Source of the DNA: Thalassospira sp. TSL5-1
GTDB lineage: Bacteria; Pseudomonadota; Alphaproteobacteria; Rhodospirillales; Thalassospiraceae
Direction of reading: 5' to 3'
Length of the DNA: 64,000 nt
Assembly (NCBI RefSeq): GCF_001907695.1
Contig: NZ_KV880637.1
Coordinates: 496,001 to 560,000 of the forward strand
In this document: piece by piece, positions 25,787-37,242 of the stretch
How positions within the stretch are numbered: the stretch's first letter is position 1
Layout: each line of letters opens with the position of its first letter
The notes under the pieces: model-generated
Told to the model about the DNA's origin: nothing
Databases searched by the model: none
What the model saw: the letters and a program-made list of their open reading frames with translations, nothing else
Made by a program: the position numbers and the translations under genes

Positions 25787-26122
25787 TCAGGCGGCAGCGG
25801 CAACACCCTTGTCGCGCATATGCTGCGAAAGTTCGCCCGAAGCAAACATTTCACGCACAATGTCACAACCGCCGACGAACTCGCCCTTTACGTAAAGTTG
25901 CGGAATGGTCGGCCAGTTTGAAAAGTCCTTGATGCCCTGACGGATGGCCGGGTCAACCAGCACGTTGACGTCCTTGAACGGAACGCCCAGTTCGGCCAGG
26001 ACCTGAACCACAGCGGCCGAGAAACCGCATTGCGGGAACATGGCGGTCCCTTTCATGAACAGAACGACGTCGTTGTCGTCGATATCTTTCTGGATGCGGT
26101 CAAAAACCGGATTTTCGGACAT
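25787..26122 (-). CDS. grxD: Monothiol glutaredoxin (Grx4 type)
   Basis: A 111-residue CGFS-type glutaredoxin that carries and transfers a [2Fe-2S] cluster. The active site is [11 protein letters not shown] near residue 30, with [19 protein letters not shown] further on, the glutathione-binding loop. Its length and sequence match bacterial Grx4/Grx5-like proteins. CGFS glutaredoxins work with BolA proteins, and a bolA gene lies only 1.1 kb upstream on the same strand, separated by rarD. Confidence 0.95.
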   Translation of the reverse strand: MSENPVFDRIQKDIDDNDVVLFMKGTAMFPQCGFSAAVVQVLAELGVPFKDVNVLVDPAIRQGIKDFSNWPTIPQLYVKGEFVGGCDIVREMFASGELSQHMRDKGVAAAA

Positions 26123-26218
26123 AACGGGTATCCTTGACTGTAATAAGCGCGGTACGGCGTGCGACCGCAGGTATATGAATAAGGCTGGCCGAAGATATGG
26201 CCTTCCGGCGCGTTTCTG

Positions 26219-27127
26219 TCAACTGTTGGCGCGTGCGGCACGGCTTGTGCGCAGATTATCCCAGGTAAAAATCGCCAGTCCGCACCAGACAAAAATATAG
26301 GTGATCAGGTGGGCCTGCGTAAAGGGTTCGCCAAAAAGCAGGACGGCAACGCAAAGCTGAATGGTCGGGTTGACATATTGCATCAGCCCCAGCGCACCAA
26401 ATTTCATATTCCGCGCGGCAAAGGCAAACATCACCAGGGGAATGGTCGTCATGGCACCCAGGCCAATCAACATGGCATCATTGCCGGTGCTGGTATGAAG
26501 AAAAACCATGTCCCCCTTGCTTTGCAGCCAGCCGAGATAAATCAGGGCGATGGGCAGCAGGGCTAGACATTCGACAAACAGGCCGGCAATCGGGTCCGCC
26601 GGGACCATTTTGCGCAGCAGGCCATAAAAGCCGAACAAAAAGGCCAGGCCCAGCGCGATCCAGGGCAGGGTGCCAAAAAAGACCAGCAGATTCACAACAC
26701 CCAGCGAAACGATCACGACAGACAGGATCTGAATACGGTTAAGCGTTTCCTTTAAGAAAATGCGCCCCATCACCAGCATGATCAGTGGCATGATATAATA
26801 GCCTAGGCTGGCCTCGATGGCGTGGCCGTGATTGACCGACCAGATATAGATTAGCCAGTTGCCCGCAATCAGCAGGCTGGTAATGCACAAAACCCCGATT
26901 GTCCGGGCCGACCCCAGCAATTGCATCAGCGCCGCCTTGCGCCCCAGGGCAAAGATCAGCACCAGAGTGAGAATCACGGACCACACAATGCGGTGGCTGA
27001 GAATTTCCAGCGCACTGGCGAACCCGACAGCATGAAAATAGGCCCCCGAGATGCCCCAGGCAACAAAGGCAAATAATCCGGCCAGGGGGCCAGCGCCGAT
27101 CAGGGCCGGTTTGTGTGATTGTGACAT
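26219..27127 (-). CDS. rarD: EamA-family transporter RarD
   Basis: A 302-residue inner-membrane protein with ten hydrophobic segments of the drug/metabolite transporter superfamily. RarD signatures include FAFVAWGISGAYFHAVG near residue 18, LSHRIVWS, GNWLIYIWSVNHGHAIEASLG and FGALGLMQYVNPT. RarD is associated with chloramphenicol sensitivity in some species, but its natural substrate is unclear. It lies between bolA and grxD on the same strand; gaps of about 96 and 116 bases allow cotranscription from upstream, although bolA has its own terminator. Confidence 0.9.
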   Translation of the reverse strand: MSQSHKPALIGAGPLAGLFAFVAWGISGAYFHAVGFASALEILSHRIVWSVILTLVLIFALGRKAALMQLLGSARTIGVLCITSLLIAGNWLIYIWSVNHGHAIEASLGYYIMPLIMLVMGRIFLKETLNRIQILSVVIVSLGVVNLLVFFGTLPWIALGLAFLFGFYGLLRKMVPADPIAGLFVECLALLPIALIYLGWLQSKGDMVFLHTSTGNDAMLIGLGAMTTIPLVMFAFAARNMKFGALGLMQYVNPTIQLCVAVLLFGEPFTQAHLITYIFVWCGLAIFTWDNLRTSRAARANS

Positions 27128-27173
27128 AACAGGTGAACCAGGGTCAGTTGCGGGGGCTCAGTCTGGCCCCGGA

Positions 27174-27207
27174 AAAACTGTGCGCCCAACGTAAAGGCTG
27201 GGCGCAC
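27174..27207 (-). terminator. Intrinsic terminator of bolA
   Basis: A nine-bp stem (GTGCGCCCA with TGGGCGCAC) with a ten-base loop; read leftward it runs into a TTTTT tract. It lies 37 bases after the bolA stop, before rarD. Confidence 0.88.
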
Positions 27208-27243
27208 GGTATGGAATTTCCGAAAGAAAAAGCCCGGAACGGT

Positions 27244-27477
27244 TTATTCGGGAACCGAGGTTTGCAGGGCGAGCGCGTGCAATTCGTCGCCCATTTTGCC
27301 CTTCAGGGCGGAATAGACCATCTGATGCTGAATCACGCGGGTTTTGCCGCGAAAGGCTTCGGAGACAACCAGCGCGGCATAATGATCGCCATCGCCGCGC
27401 AAATCCTCGATTCGGACCTGGGCATCGGGAAGGGCTTCCTTGATCATGGATTCAATTTCGTGTGCTGCCATCGCCAT
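27244..27477 (-). CDS. bolA: BolA family protein
   Basis: A 77-residue BolA/YrbA-type protein with the class II KH-like fold. Recognisable blocks are IESMIKEALPDAQVRIEDL, GDHYAALVVSEAF and GKTRVIQHQMVYSALKGKM, including the conserved His that helps bind the shared Fe-S cluster with a monothiol glutaredoxin. AAGGAT precedes the ATG by seven bases. The partner grxD is two genes downstream. Role: iron-sulfur cluster trafficking or regulation, by family. Confidence 0.93.
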   Translation of the reverse strand: MAMAAHEIESMIKEALPDAQVRIEDLRGDGDHYAALVVSEAFRGKTRVIQHQMVYSALKGKMGDELHALALQTSVPE

Positions 27478-27741
27478 GTGTATTATCCTTTATAAAACAG
27501 AGCCTGTGGCCCGTGCGGGTGGGCGGATCTGTTAAAAATGCGTTCTTTGTTCTGGTATATGTTGCGCCATCGGGGCTGTCAATCAAGGGACGAGAGAACA
27601 TGCTAATCGCCGGTTGTGGTTGCGTGGCGTTGCCTGTGTGCTTTGTCCGATGCAGGATTGCGTTGCACGGCGCGCCACATTGCGCTATTGGCTGTTCTGG
27701 CTTTGTGGCAGCCTGCCGTTCGCACCCGCAAGGGAGGGTGA
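27478..27741. other. Intergenic region between bolA and the small upstream ORF
   Basis: No gene with a convincing start is seen. A long open frame runs through this stretch toward the Glyoxalase_8 gene, but its translation is Cys/Arg-rich without family resemblance, so it is taken as noncoding. Divergent promoters for bolA and the rightward genes are expected here; none was clear. Confidence 0.35.
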
Positions 27742-27831
27742 ATGCCGCAGCATAAAATCTTTCGGTTCCGCGTCGGACCGGCAATGCGAACACCCGGCCT
27801 CCTTGATGGAGACGATGATGCGACTGAATAA
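27742..27831 (+). CDS. Short upstream ORF (29 codons) overlapping the Glyoxalase_8 gene start
   Basis: An ATG preceded by a near-ideal AGGGAGGG lies at 27742 and opens a 29-codon frame ending at 27831, inside the first codons of the next gene in another frame. The peptide reads MPQHKIFRFRVGPAM then a DGDDDATE tail. The ribosome binding site is better than that of the downstream gene, so translational coupling is plausible. It may be a leader peptide or a chance frame. Confidence 0.4.
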   Translation: MPQHKIFRFRVGPAMRTPGLLDGDDDATE

Positions 27832-28324
27832 TCCGATGGATCAAACCCCCGATGTCCCCGCAAACGGGGCACCGAAAAACTTTAGCAGCGATGGTGCCGA
27901 TACCCTGAAAGCCCAGGCAAAGCGCCTGCGTGCGGCCCTGGCCAATCGCGATGTTCGTGTTTCCCATGCGGGCAGCCTGGAATTGATGGCGCAAAGCTAT
28001 GGTTTTCGCGACTGGAACACCGCCCTTGCCATGACCCGGCGCAATGCCACCAGCATGGATGTGGCCGATTTGGGCATTGGCAAACGCTTTGCCGGGTCCT
28101 ATCTCGGCCATGCTGTAACCGGTAAAATTCTCGGCCTTACGGGCACGCCGGTTGCCGGTGTTTACCGGGTAGAGGTGCATTTGGATCACCCGGTTGATGT
28201 GGTGGCGTCCAAACATTTTACCGGCTATCGCCAGCGTATTGCCGCACGGATCAACAAGGAATGTGAACCCGTGCTGGCATCAGGCCAGCGTGGGCCGGGC
28301 CTGTCGGTTGATCTGCTGTTATAG
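27815..28324 (+). CDS. Glyoxalase_8-domain protein
   Basis: About 169 residues. The first part after a short polar lead contains LKAQAKRLRAALANRDVRV, SHAGSLELMAQSYGFRDW and NTALA, the pattern of the short Glyoxalase_8 domain found in proteins with no proven enzyme activity. The C-terminal half (GSYLGHAVTGKILGLTGTP onward) looks like a small beta domain. Starts at 27806, 27815 and 27818 are all in frame; 27815 is chosen because GGAG lies just before it. It is followed after nine bases by a GTG-started DUF123 gene. Function unknown. Confidence 0.65.
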   Translation: MMRLNNPMDQTPDVPANGAPKNFSSDGADTLKAQAKRLRAALANRDVRVSHAGSLELMAQSYGFRDWNTALAMTRRNATSMDVADLGIGKRFAGSYLGHAVTGKILGLTGTPVAGVYRVEVHLDHPVDVVASKHFTGYRQRIAARINKECEPVLASGQRGPGLSVDLLL

Positions 28325-28333
28325 GGGCGGCAA

Positions 28334-28813
28334 GTGACGTTGCTGTTAAGCGACATTTCCGATCAAACCCTCCGGCTGCTGCCCAAGGCAGCCGGAGCTT
28401 ATGTTCTGGCAATTGCCCTGCGGCAGCCTGTAACGCCAACACAGCACCAGTTTGCCAATCAATGCCTCCTGCCGGGCCAGTATTTTTATTGCGGCAGCGC
28501 ACGCGGACCGGGCGGGATTGCCGCGCGAGTCAAACGCCATTGTGCACCCGATAAAAAACGGCATTGGCATGTTGATGCCCTAACCACCCTGCCAGCGGGG
28601 CAGGTAACAGCCGCCCTTGCCGTTATTGGCGGCGATGAATGCCTGTTACGCGCCATGTTGAGTGATGAATTTGGGCTGGTTGCGGCCATTGCCGGTTTTG
28701 GCAGTTCGGATTGCCGGGATTGCCCTGCGCATTTGCTGACGATGCCAGAAGAGCATTTATGTGGTGCCAACATTTTGAAAATGTTGGCCGGCATGGTTGG
28801 CAGCCAGGCTTAA
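28334..28813 (+). CDS. DUF123 domain protein
   Basis: A 159-residue protein starting with GTG at 28334, nine bases after the previous stop. Signatures are GAYVLAIAL, GQYFYCGSARGPGGIAARVKRH and KRHWHVDALT, typical of DUF123, a GIY-YIG-related fold sometimes fused to endonuclease III. There are two late Cys clusters (CRDCPAHL and HLCGANI). The Tyr of GQYFYCGSA and the Arg of ARVKRH sit where the GIY-YIG catalytic residues would, so nucleic-acid cleavage is possible but unproven for this family. Confidence 0.8.
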   Translation: MTLLLSDISDQTLRLLPKAAGAYVLAIALRQPVTPTQHQFANQCLLPGQYFYCGSARGPGGIAARVKRHCAPDKKRHWHVDALTTLPAGQVTAALAVIGGDECLLRAMLSDEFGLVAAIAGFGSSDCRDCPAHLLTMPEEHLCGANILKMLAGMVGSQA

Positions 28814-28986
28814 GTTATTTTTGTGGCGCATGCCCAGGACGCACGATCGTTGCGCCGTGGATCGATGAGAAATTTGTTCGTAATTGATTTGCGGGGATGA
28901 AACAGCGATAGTTGTGGCTTGTTTGGTTTTTATGTCCCTGAAACCTCCTGTTTTTGGGCCAGTGCGATTTCTGGTAGACTTGAGAC

Positions 28987-30207
28987 ATGCTTGAGCCGAA
29001 AGCTGTTGTCCTGCTGATTATCGCTGTTGTCGGGATCGGCCAGGCGCTTTTTTTGATATTATTGCTGCTTCAGGAAGGCAAACGTGCCTTTCGGGCCAAT
29101 CGCTGGTTGATGATTTTCACAGCGATAGTTTGTGTTATTTTTGTTGATAAGGTTCTCGACGTTTTCCTGTCTCCATTGATACGTTTGTATCTTGCCCCTT
29201 TATTCTCGCCCTTTGTTTTTGCCGCCATTCCGGCAATTTTTTTGTATTTTCGTGAAATTTCAGGTCGTCCTGTGCCGCAACCGGCCAGGCATTTCGCCAT
29301 TGTTTTGCTTATCGCTATCTGCACGTCAGTTATTGTCTGGACCATTCATGGCAATACAGATGCAAATCGCCTGTTATTGACGGATCAGGGGCTTGGTTTG
29401 AACTGGAAGGCCCCTGTCCCGGTAACGGCGTTGATGCTGGCGATGATTGCTGTGTATTGCGGGCAATTTATTGCCTATATGATTGCGATATGGCGAACAT
29501 GTCTGGTCTATCACAGGCAGGTTCAACAGCAGTTTGGGCTGGATGGGGCGGTATTGCCCAACTGGACTATCGAGTTGCTTGTTGAAACAAGTGTTATTTT
29601 TGCGATTTATACAGCGATTAATTTGTTTGATATTTTTGTATTAAGAAGCGAATGGCTGATTATTGTGGCGCATTGTGGATTTGCTTTGGTTTTTTTCCGC
29701 ATAAGCCATGTTATTGCAGCCAATCCTGCGCTTTTTGTCGAGGCGGGTCTTTCTGGTAAAGGGGATGTGCCGGGCAAAGATAACCGCCCTGTTGTGGATG
29801 TTGGTTCCGATAACGGGGCTACTTCCCGACATCTGGTCGAGATGGACGAGGCACAACGCATTTGTCGGCGACTAAACCAGATTATTGCCCGGGAAGAGGT
29901 GATCTTTGATCCCTTGCTGTCGATGCCCAAACTGGCCCAACTTGTTGGGGTGACGCCCAATCAGCTTTCCTATGTGCTTAACCGATATATCGAAAAAAGC
30001 TTTTTTGATTTCGTGAATTCGGAGCGGGTTGTTCATGCCAAACGCTTGCTGGTGACAGAGCCGGATCGTCAGGTGCTCGATATTGCTATTAATATCGGGT
30101 TTAATTCAAAATCGACATTCAATCTGGCATTTAAGAAGATTACAGGCACAACGCCATCCGTTTACCGGGCTGAAAGAACAGCCAAAGACATACCGCAGAT
30201 TGTGTGA
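28987..30207 (+). CDS. Membrane-bound AraC-family regulator
   Basis: A 406-residue protein with about seven transmembrane segments in residues 1-245 and an AraC-type DNA-binding domain in residues 290-400. The two helix-turn-helix units are seen as LAQLVGVTPNQLSYVLN and VLDIAINIGFNSKSTFNLAF, ending in FKKITGTTPSVYR. The layout is that of membrane-embedded AraC regulators that sense a small molecule or envelope state and act on DNA from the membrane. It lies 61 bases upstream of a PhyH-type dioxygenase gene on the same strand, a likely target. The ligand is unknown. Confidence 0.87.
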   Translation: MLEPKAVVLLIIAVVGIGQALFLILLLLQEGKRAFRANRWLMIFTAIVCVIFVDKVLDVFLSPLIRLYLAPLFSPFVFAAIPAIFLYFREISGRPVPQPARHFAIVLLIAICTSVIVWTIHGNTDANRLLLTDQGLGLNWKAPVPVTALMLAMIAVYCGQFIAYMIAIWRTCLVYHRQVQQQFGLDGAVLPNWTIELLVETSVIFAIYTAINLFDIFVLRSEWLIIVAHCGFALVFFRISHVIAANPALFVEAGLSGKGDVPGKDNRPVVDVGSDNGATSRHLVEMDEAQRICRRLNQIIAREEVIFDPLLSMPKLAQLVGVTPNQLSYVLNRYIEKSFFDFVNSERVVHAKRLLVTEPDRQVLDIAINIGFNSKSTFNLAFKKITGTTPSVYRAERTAKDIPQIV

Positions 30208-30268
30208 TTTTTGAGAATAGCATGGCCTGCCTTTGTATCTTCTACGTTTCCGTTCCCGGAGTTTAGAC

Positions 30269-31066
30269 ATGGTCCACCCGCTTTTGACACCTGCCGATAT
30301 TGAAACCTATCAGCGCGACGGCGTTGTTTTGGTGCGCGGCCTGTTTGCCGATTATTTGCCGCAACTGGCTGCAGGTATCGAGGCCAATATGCGTGACCCT
30401 GGCCCTTATGGGGCGGAAAACCTCAAGACGGGCGAGGCAGGACGCTTTTTTGATGATTATTGTAACTGGCAGCGTATTGGCGAATTTGAACAGGTTATTC
30501 GCCATTCCTCCGTCGCCGAAGTGGCCGCCGATTTGATGGCGTCGCAACAAGTGCAGCTTTTTCATGATCATGTGCTGGTCAAGGAACCGGGAACCTCCAA
30601 ACCCACGCCCTGGCATCAGGACAGTCCTTATTATTTTGTCGAGGGGACGCAGACGGTAAGCTTCTGGTCGCCGCTGGACCCGGTGGGCGAGGCGACATTG
30701 CGCTGTGTTGCCGGGTCGCATAAATGGCCGCGTGCGGTGTTGCCGACACGCTGGTTATCGGAAGAAAGCTTTTACCCCGACGAAACCGCCTATATGCCGG
30801 TGCCCGACCCGGATGCCGAGGATATGGATATTCGCGAATGGCATATGGCGCCGGGCGATGCCGTTGCCTTTGATTTTCGCATCCTGCATGGCGCACGCGG
30901 CAACATGACGCAAAACCGCCGCCGGGCTTTTTCGTTGCGGCTGGTGGGGGATGATGCCCGCTATGTCGAACGGCCGGGGCGCACATCGCCGCCCTTTCCG
31001 GGGCACAACATGCAGGCAGGGCAAAAGCTGCGCGAGGACTGGTTTCCGGTGATTTTTCAACGATAA
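30269..31066 (+). CDS. Phytanoyl-CoA dioxygenase (PhyH) family protein
   Basis: A 265-residue Fe(II)/2-oxoglutarate-dependent oxygenase. The iron ligands are His and Asp in TPWHQDSPYYF (residue ~113-118) and the distal His in FRILHGARGNMT (~residue 210), with Arg in RRAFSLRLVGDD binding 2-oxoglutarate. The start at 30269 is chosen because the domain begins with LTPADIETYQRDGVVLVRG; an in-frame ATG 36 bases upstream lies in weaker context. Bacterial members hydroxylate diverse small substrates. It is preceded by the membrane AraC gene. Confidence 0.88.
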   Translation: MVHPLLTPADIETYQRDGVVLVRGLFADYLPQLAAGIEANMRDPGPYGAENLKTGEAGRFFDDYCNWQRIGEFEQVIRHSSVAEVAADLMASQQVQLFHDHVLVKEPGTSKPTPWHQDSPYYFVEGTQTVSFWSPLDPVGEATLRCVAGSHKWPRAVLPTRWLSEESFYPDETAYMPVPDPDAEDMDIREWHMAPGDAVAFDFRILHGARGNMTQNRRRAFSLRLVGDDARYVERPGRTSPPFPGHNMQAGQKLREDWFPVIFQR

Positions 31067-31085
31067 CGGTTACACGCGGACTTAC

Positions 31086-31123
31086 ATGAAAAAGGCGGGC
31101 CATGTGGGGTTTGGTCCGCCTTT
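31086..31123 (-). terminator. Intrinsic terminator of moaA (may also serve the PhyH gene)
   Basis: Stem AAAGGCGGGCC with GGTCCGCCTTT (one G-U), 11-base loop. Read leftward it is followed by a run of T residues; read rightward the T tract is short. It lies between the convergent stops at 31066 and 31164. Confidence 0.8.
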
Positions 31124-31163
31124 GGAATTTGAATTTTATGTACGTTTATCTCGTGAAGGTGCG

Positions 31164-32162
31164 TTAACCGCCCGTCATGCTCATATGCCGCGACACGGCG
31201 GGTTTTTGGCCTTTGCGGTCGATAATAAAATCGTGGCCCTTGGGTTTGAGCAGCATGGCGCGATCCAGGGCGGCATCGAGCAATGCCGGGTCGTTTTCGC
31301 GCAGGATTTCGCGAAGGTCGATATGGTCCTCCTGGCCCAGGCACATATAAAGCGTGCCGGTGCAGGTAATGCGCACCCGGTTGCAGCCCTCGCAGAAATT
31401 ATGGGTCAGTGGTGTTATAAAGCCTAGTCGCCCGCCGGTTTCTGCAACGGAAACATAACGTGCCGGGCCTGGCGTAACATGGTTGCTGGGGATCAGTGTC
31501 CAGTCTTTTTCCAGGCGTTCGCGCACCACGGTTAACGGCAGGTAATGGTCGGTGCGGTCGCCATCAATATCGCCCAGCGGCATGGTTTCGATCAGGCATA
31601 GGTCAAACCCTTCTTGGCCGCACCAGGCCAGCATGCGCGAAAATTCGTCTTCGTTTTGTCCGCGCAGGGCAACCGCATTGATTTTAATGCCAATGCCAGC
31701 TTCTTTGGCGGCCTGAAGACCAGTCAATACCTGTTCAAGGCGGCCGCGCCGGGTGATGTCGGCAAATTTCTGGTGGTCCAGCGTATCAAGCGAGATATTG
31801 AGGCGTTTGACCCCGGCACGGGCCAGATCATCGGCATAGGTGGCAAGCTGGCTGCCATTGGTGGTCAGGGTTAGTTCATCGAGCGCGCCGGATTTAAGAT
31901 GGCGTGATAGATTGCGGATCAGGTCCATGATGCCACGGCGCACCAGCGGTTCGCCGCCTGTCAGGCGCAGTTTGCGCACCCCGCGCGCGATAAAGGCGCT
32001 GCAGAGCTGATCAAGCTCCTCAAGTGTCAGGATTTGTGATTTTGGCAGGAAGGTCATGTTTTCGGCCATGCAATAGGTGCAGCGAAAATCACACCGGTCC
32101 GTTACGGAAACCCGTAAATACGAAACATGACGGCCATATTTGTCGATCAGTGGCTTTTGCAC
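31164..32162 (-). CDS. moaA: GTP 3',8-cyclase MoaA
   Basis: Radical-SAM enzyme that begins molybdenum cofactor synthesis by converting GTP to cyclic 3',8-dihydro-GTP. The 332-residue length is standard. The N-terminal cluster motif is CDFRCTYCM (CxxxCxxC), SAM-binding region [11 protein letters not shown] follows, the second [4Fe-4S] site is [14 protein letters not shown], and the protein ends in the essential Gly-Gly (SMTGG). Other moa genes are not in the window. A hypothetical gene on the same strand lies 135 bases upstream. Confidence 0.96.
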   Translation of the reverse strand: MQKPLIDKYGRHVSYLRVSVTDRCDFRCTYCMAENMTFLPKSQILTLEELDQLCSAFIARGVRKLRLTGGEPLVRRGIMDLIRNLSRHLKSGALDELTLTTNGSQLATYADDLARAGVKRLNISLDTLDHQKFADITRRGRLEQVLTGLQAAKEAGIGIKINAVALRGQNEDEFSRMLAWCGQEGFDLCLIETMPLGDIDGDRTDHYLPLTVVRERLEKDWTLIPSNHVTPGPARYVSVAETGGRLGFITPLTHNFCEGCNRVRITCTGTLYMCLGQEDHIDLREILRENDPALLDAALDRAMLLKPKGHDFIIDRKGQKPAVSRHMSMTGG

Positions 32163-32297
32163 GGTTTCCTGCCTGAATTTTTTTTGGGTTTCGTGGTGTT
32201 CCTGACACTTCTGTCAACAGATAGTGCACAGAGACGGCAGCGGGCAAGGCCAGCTGCCGTGTTTTTTGCCAGTTACGGCCACCCCCAGGCCATAGCC

Positions 32298-33137
32298 TTA
32301 GTCCTGCCAGGTTGCGGCTTCGCGGTTATGCAGGGCGGCAATATCGCGGTCGATATTGGCCATCACGGTGCGCAGCACAGCAACCTTGTCATGGTCAATT
32401 TCGGCAGCCAGCAGGGCAGAACGTTCCGGGCTGGCAAGAATGGCGCGCACGTCGCGAAAAAGTGCGTGAATCAGTTTGATGAAATGGTTTTCGGTAAATT
32501 CCCACTGCGTACCATTACGGTGCATATTGTCATTTACCAGCTGGATAAACCATTTTTTGCGTTTTTCATAATCGGCAAAGTGCATGGCCATGCGCACAAA
32601 TACCATCGTGATCTGCTTGGAAACCAGCGGGTTTCCGGCAAGATGATCCCAATAATCGGTGGCATCGCGCATGTCGTCATCTTCATCGGCATGGGCTTCG
32701 ACGATGCTGCGGATTTCGCTATCGATCTGCTCGATGGTGTCGGCCCCGACCATCATGCGGATGGCATGAAAAAACGGCTGTAACATATCGCGCGAAAGTG
32801 CGCCGTGTTCCAGGTCGCCCGCTTCGCGCCCCGCCAGAAGATGGGCAAAACGGCTGACCAGCAGGCGGCCAAACGGATCATTGCGGATGGAGGGGGCACG
32901 CCGGGAAGTGGCGGCGGAAATTTCGGTTTTCATCGCCGCCCAGGCATCGTCAAACAACCGGGGTTGCCCGCGCAATGCGACCAGGGATTTTTCGATTTCT
33001 TCGGCGCTGATGGCATTGCCCTGATCGCGGGCCTTGTTTGCCAGTCCGGTGGCAAAACGTTCCAGGACGGCCCACGCGGCATCGTGGTGGCGCTGTTTGA
33101 AGCTGTCCGTTTCAAGGGGCGTTTCGATTTTTTTCAT
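32298..33137 (-). CDS. Hypothetical helical protein
   Basis: A 279-residue soluble protein, acidic and predicted by eye to be all helical, with no recognised domain. Distinct stretches include NDPFGRLLVSRFAHLLAGRE, DMLQPFFHAIRMMVG and GTQWEFTENHFIKLIHALF. Codon use matches core genes, and the gene precedes moaA on the same strand, which may mean cotranscription. Its function cannot be inferred from the sequence or context. Confidence 0.72.
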   Translation of the reverse strand: MKKIETPLETDSFKQRHHDAAWAVLERFATGLANKARDQGNAISAEEIEKSLVALRGQPRLFDDAWAAMKTEISAATSRRAPSIRNDPFGRLLVSRFAHLLAGREAGDLEHGALSRDMLQPFFHAIRMMVGADTIEQIDSEIRSIVEAHADEDDDMRDATDYWDHLAGNPLVSKQITMVFVRMAMHFADYEKRKKWFIQLVNDNMHRNGTQWEFTENHFIKLIHALFRDVRAILASPERSALLAAEIDHDKVAVLRTVMANIDRDIAALHNREAATWQD

Positions 33138-33284
33138 TATTCTGTCCGCTTTTGTTCGGGGTCATCTGAACGCAGGTCTTGGTTTGTTTGCTCATTGCTT
33201 GCCAGGGCAAGCATCATTTTGCGCGCATTGATCGTGCCGTGACCGGCAAGGACGGGCTGTATCCTGCCTGTTTTGGGGCAGGAA

Positions 33285-33470
33285 TTATTCATACCCCATT
33301 GCCGGTTCGACAATTTCAAGGGCGACATGGCGCGTGCGAATGATCTGGCGGCCGACTTCCTCGAAATTGACAGCAAGGCTGTCACCGTTAACGGCCTGGA
33401 TGCGGCCCAGCCCCCAATCGGGCTGGCCGGGATGGCGCACAATGGTGCCGGGTGTAAGCAGAAAATCCAT
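33285..33470 (-). CDS. Small DUF3553 protein
   Basis: A 61-residue protein: LTPGTIVRHPGQPDWGLGRI then VNFEEVGRQIIRTRHVALEI. This is the DUF3553 pattern, a short beta domain also found at the C-terminus of some UvrD-type helicases and as free small proteins in alphaproteobacteria. A stand-alone role, possibly in nucleic-acid or protein binding, is unknown. Confidence 0.75.
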   Translation of the reverse strand: MDFLLTPGTIVRHPGQPDWGLGRIQAVNGDSLAVNFEEVGRQIIRTRHVALEIVEPAMGYE

Positions 33471-33804
33471 AAAATTGCGTTCTCAACCAAGTGGGCCGGC
33501 GGGTACGTGTTGTCGTCCTGGCTTTTAAAAAAGCGGCACGGCCAACGAACAGGGCCGGTTTTGTGTCATCTGTTAAGATAAATCTATCATTGCAAAGCAG
33601 TTGTGACAAAGAAGGAAAAAGCGGGCATCATGGTTTTGTCGCATGAGGCATGTGTTTTTTGGCCTGATATTTAAATAAGGTTTTAATACCTGTTTTGCAC
33701 ATTAGGGCATCGATTCCCGTATCACGATGCGGGAAAGGCTTTGTTTTCATATGGGGATGCGGCTTTTTGGGGAAGGCGCACCGTCAAGATCTGGAGCGCA
33801 GTGC
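33471..33804. other. Intergenic region upstream of chpT
   Basis: No gene seen. The AT-rich part contains TTAA-N8-TTAA around 33671-33687, one base too long for a CtrA box, and a six-bp hairpin (TTCCCG with CGGGAA) at 33714-33735. A chpT promoter must lie here but no confident hexamers were found. Confidence 0.35.
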
Positions 33805-34416
33805 ATGCAGCAGGACAGGCAACTGGAGCTTATCCTGATAGAACTTATCAGCTCGCGAATTTGTCATGATCTGGTCGGGCCGGTTGGTGCGGTCAATGCG
33901 GGTGCCGAATTGATGGACGAGGCAGGGGGCAGCGATGACGAGGCCCTGGCGTTGATGCGCCGAAGCGGGCAGGAGGCACAGCGCCGCCTGCAGCTGTTTC
34001 GTTTGGCCTATGGACGGGCGGGCAACAGTGTGGATGCCGCCACCATGCGCAAGACCGTGATGCAGGCTTATGAGGCTGATGGCAAAGTCACGCTGGTCTG
34101 GGAAAGCGACATCGATATGGATGCCGTAACCGCACGGGTTGTGCTGAACATGGTGATGATGGCGCGCGAGGCCCTGCCATTTGGTGGCGAAATTGCTGTA
34201 AGTTGCGACTCCGGGGCGAAAATAAATGTCATCGCACGGGGGAAACGGGCCGCCATCAGGCCGGAAATTGAAAATGTGCTTTCGGGCCCGGTTGACCCGC
34301 AAGACCTTGATCCGCGTAACATTCAGGGCTTTTTTGCCCGGAACCTAGCCGAAAGATTAGGCCGACAGCTACAGGTGGTGTCAGAAGAAAGTTCTGTCAC
34401 TTTGATCTATGTTTAA
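33805..34416 (+). CDS. chpT: Histidine phosphotransferase ChpT
   Basis: A 203-residue phosphotransferase that in alphaproteobacteria relays phosphate from CckA to CtrA and CpdR. The H-box is ISSRICHDLVGPVGAVNAG (His near residue 22), followed by the degenerate HATPase-like domain. Closing residues are LAERLGRQLQVVSEESSVTL. The ATG at 33805 is preferred as the helical dimerisation domain begins right after it. It lies 157 bases before the che operon and 7 kb from ctrA, so relay donor and acceptor are linked here. Confidence 0.87.
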   Translation: MQQDRQLELILIELISSRICHDLVGPVGAVNAGAELMDEAGGSDDEALALMRRSGQEAQRRLQLFRLAYGRAGNSVDAATMRKTVMQAYEADGKVTLVWESDIDMDAVTARVVLNMVMMAREALPFGGEIAVSCDSGAKINVIARGKRAAIRPEIENVLSGPVDPQDLDPRNIQGFFARNLAERLGRQLQVVSEESSVTLIYV

Positions 34417-34573
34417 AAAAATTGACGTGCCAGTATAGTAAATCCGTATGCTAGGCTCTACCTACATGGTAGCTCTCGTGTAAAACGGGAATTTAAGATG
34501 ATTGGGCAGATTTGATGCGGTTGACGTCCCGGGTCCGGTGATGGTCTGATTGCCGGCATTGTGGAGGGGATAT
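34417..34573. promoter_or_regulatory. Leader of the che operon
   Basis: Contains TTGACG at about 34430 and TATGCT 19 bases further, a possible but long-spaced promoter for cheA. No clear sigma-28 or sigma-54 element was seen. Confidence 0.3.
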
Positions 34574-37225
<2,652 letters not shown>

Positions 37226-37242
37226 GTCGAAGGTAAAGTATC

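Noticed and set aside
33671..33687. TTAA-N8-TTAA upstream of chpT
   Set aside because: The spacer is one base too long for a CtrA site; recorded only as weak in the intergenic entry.
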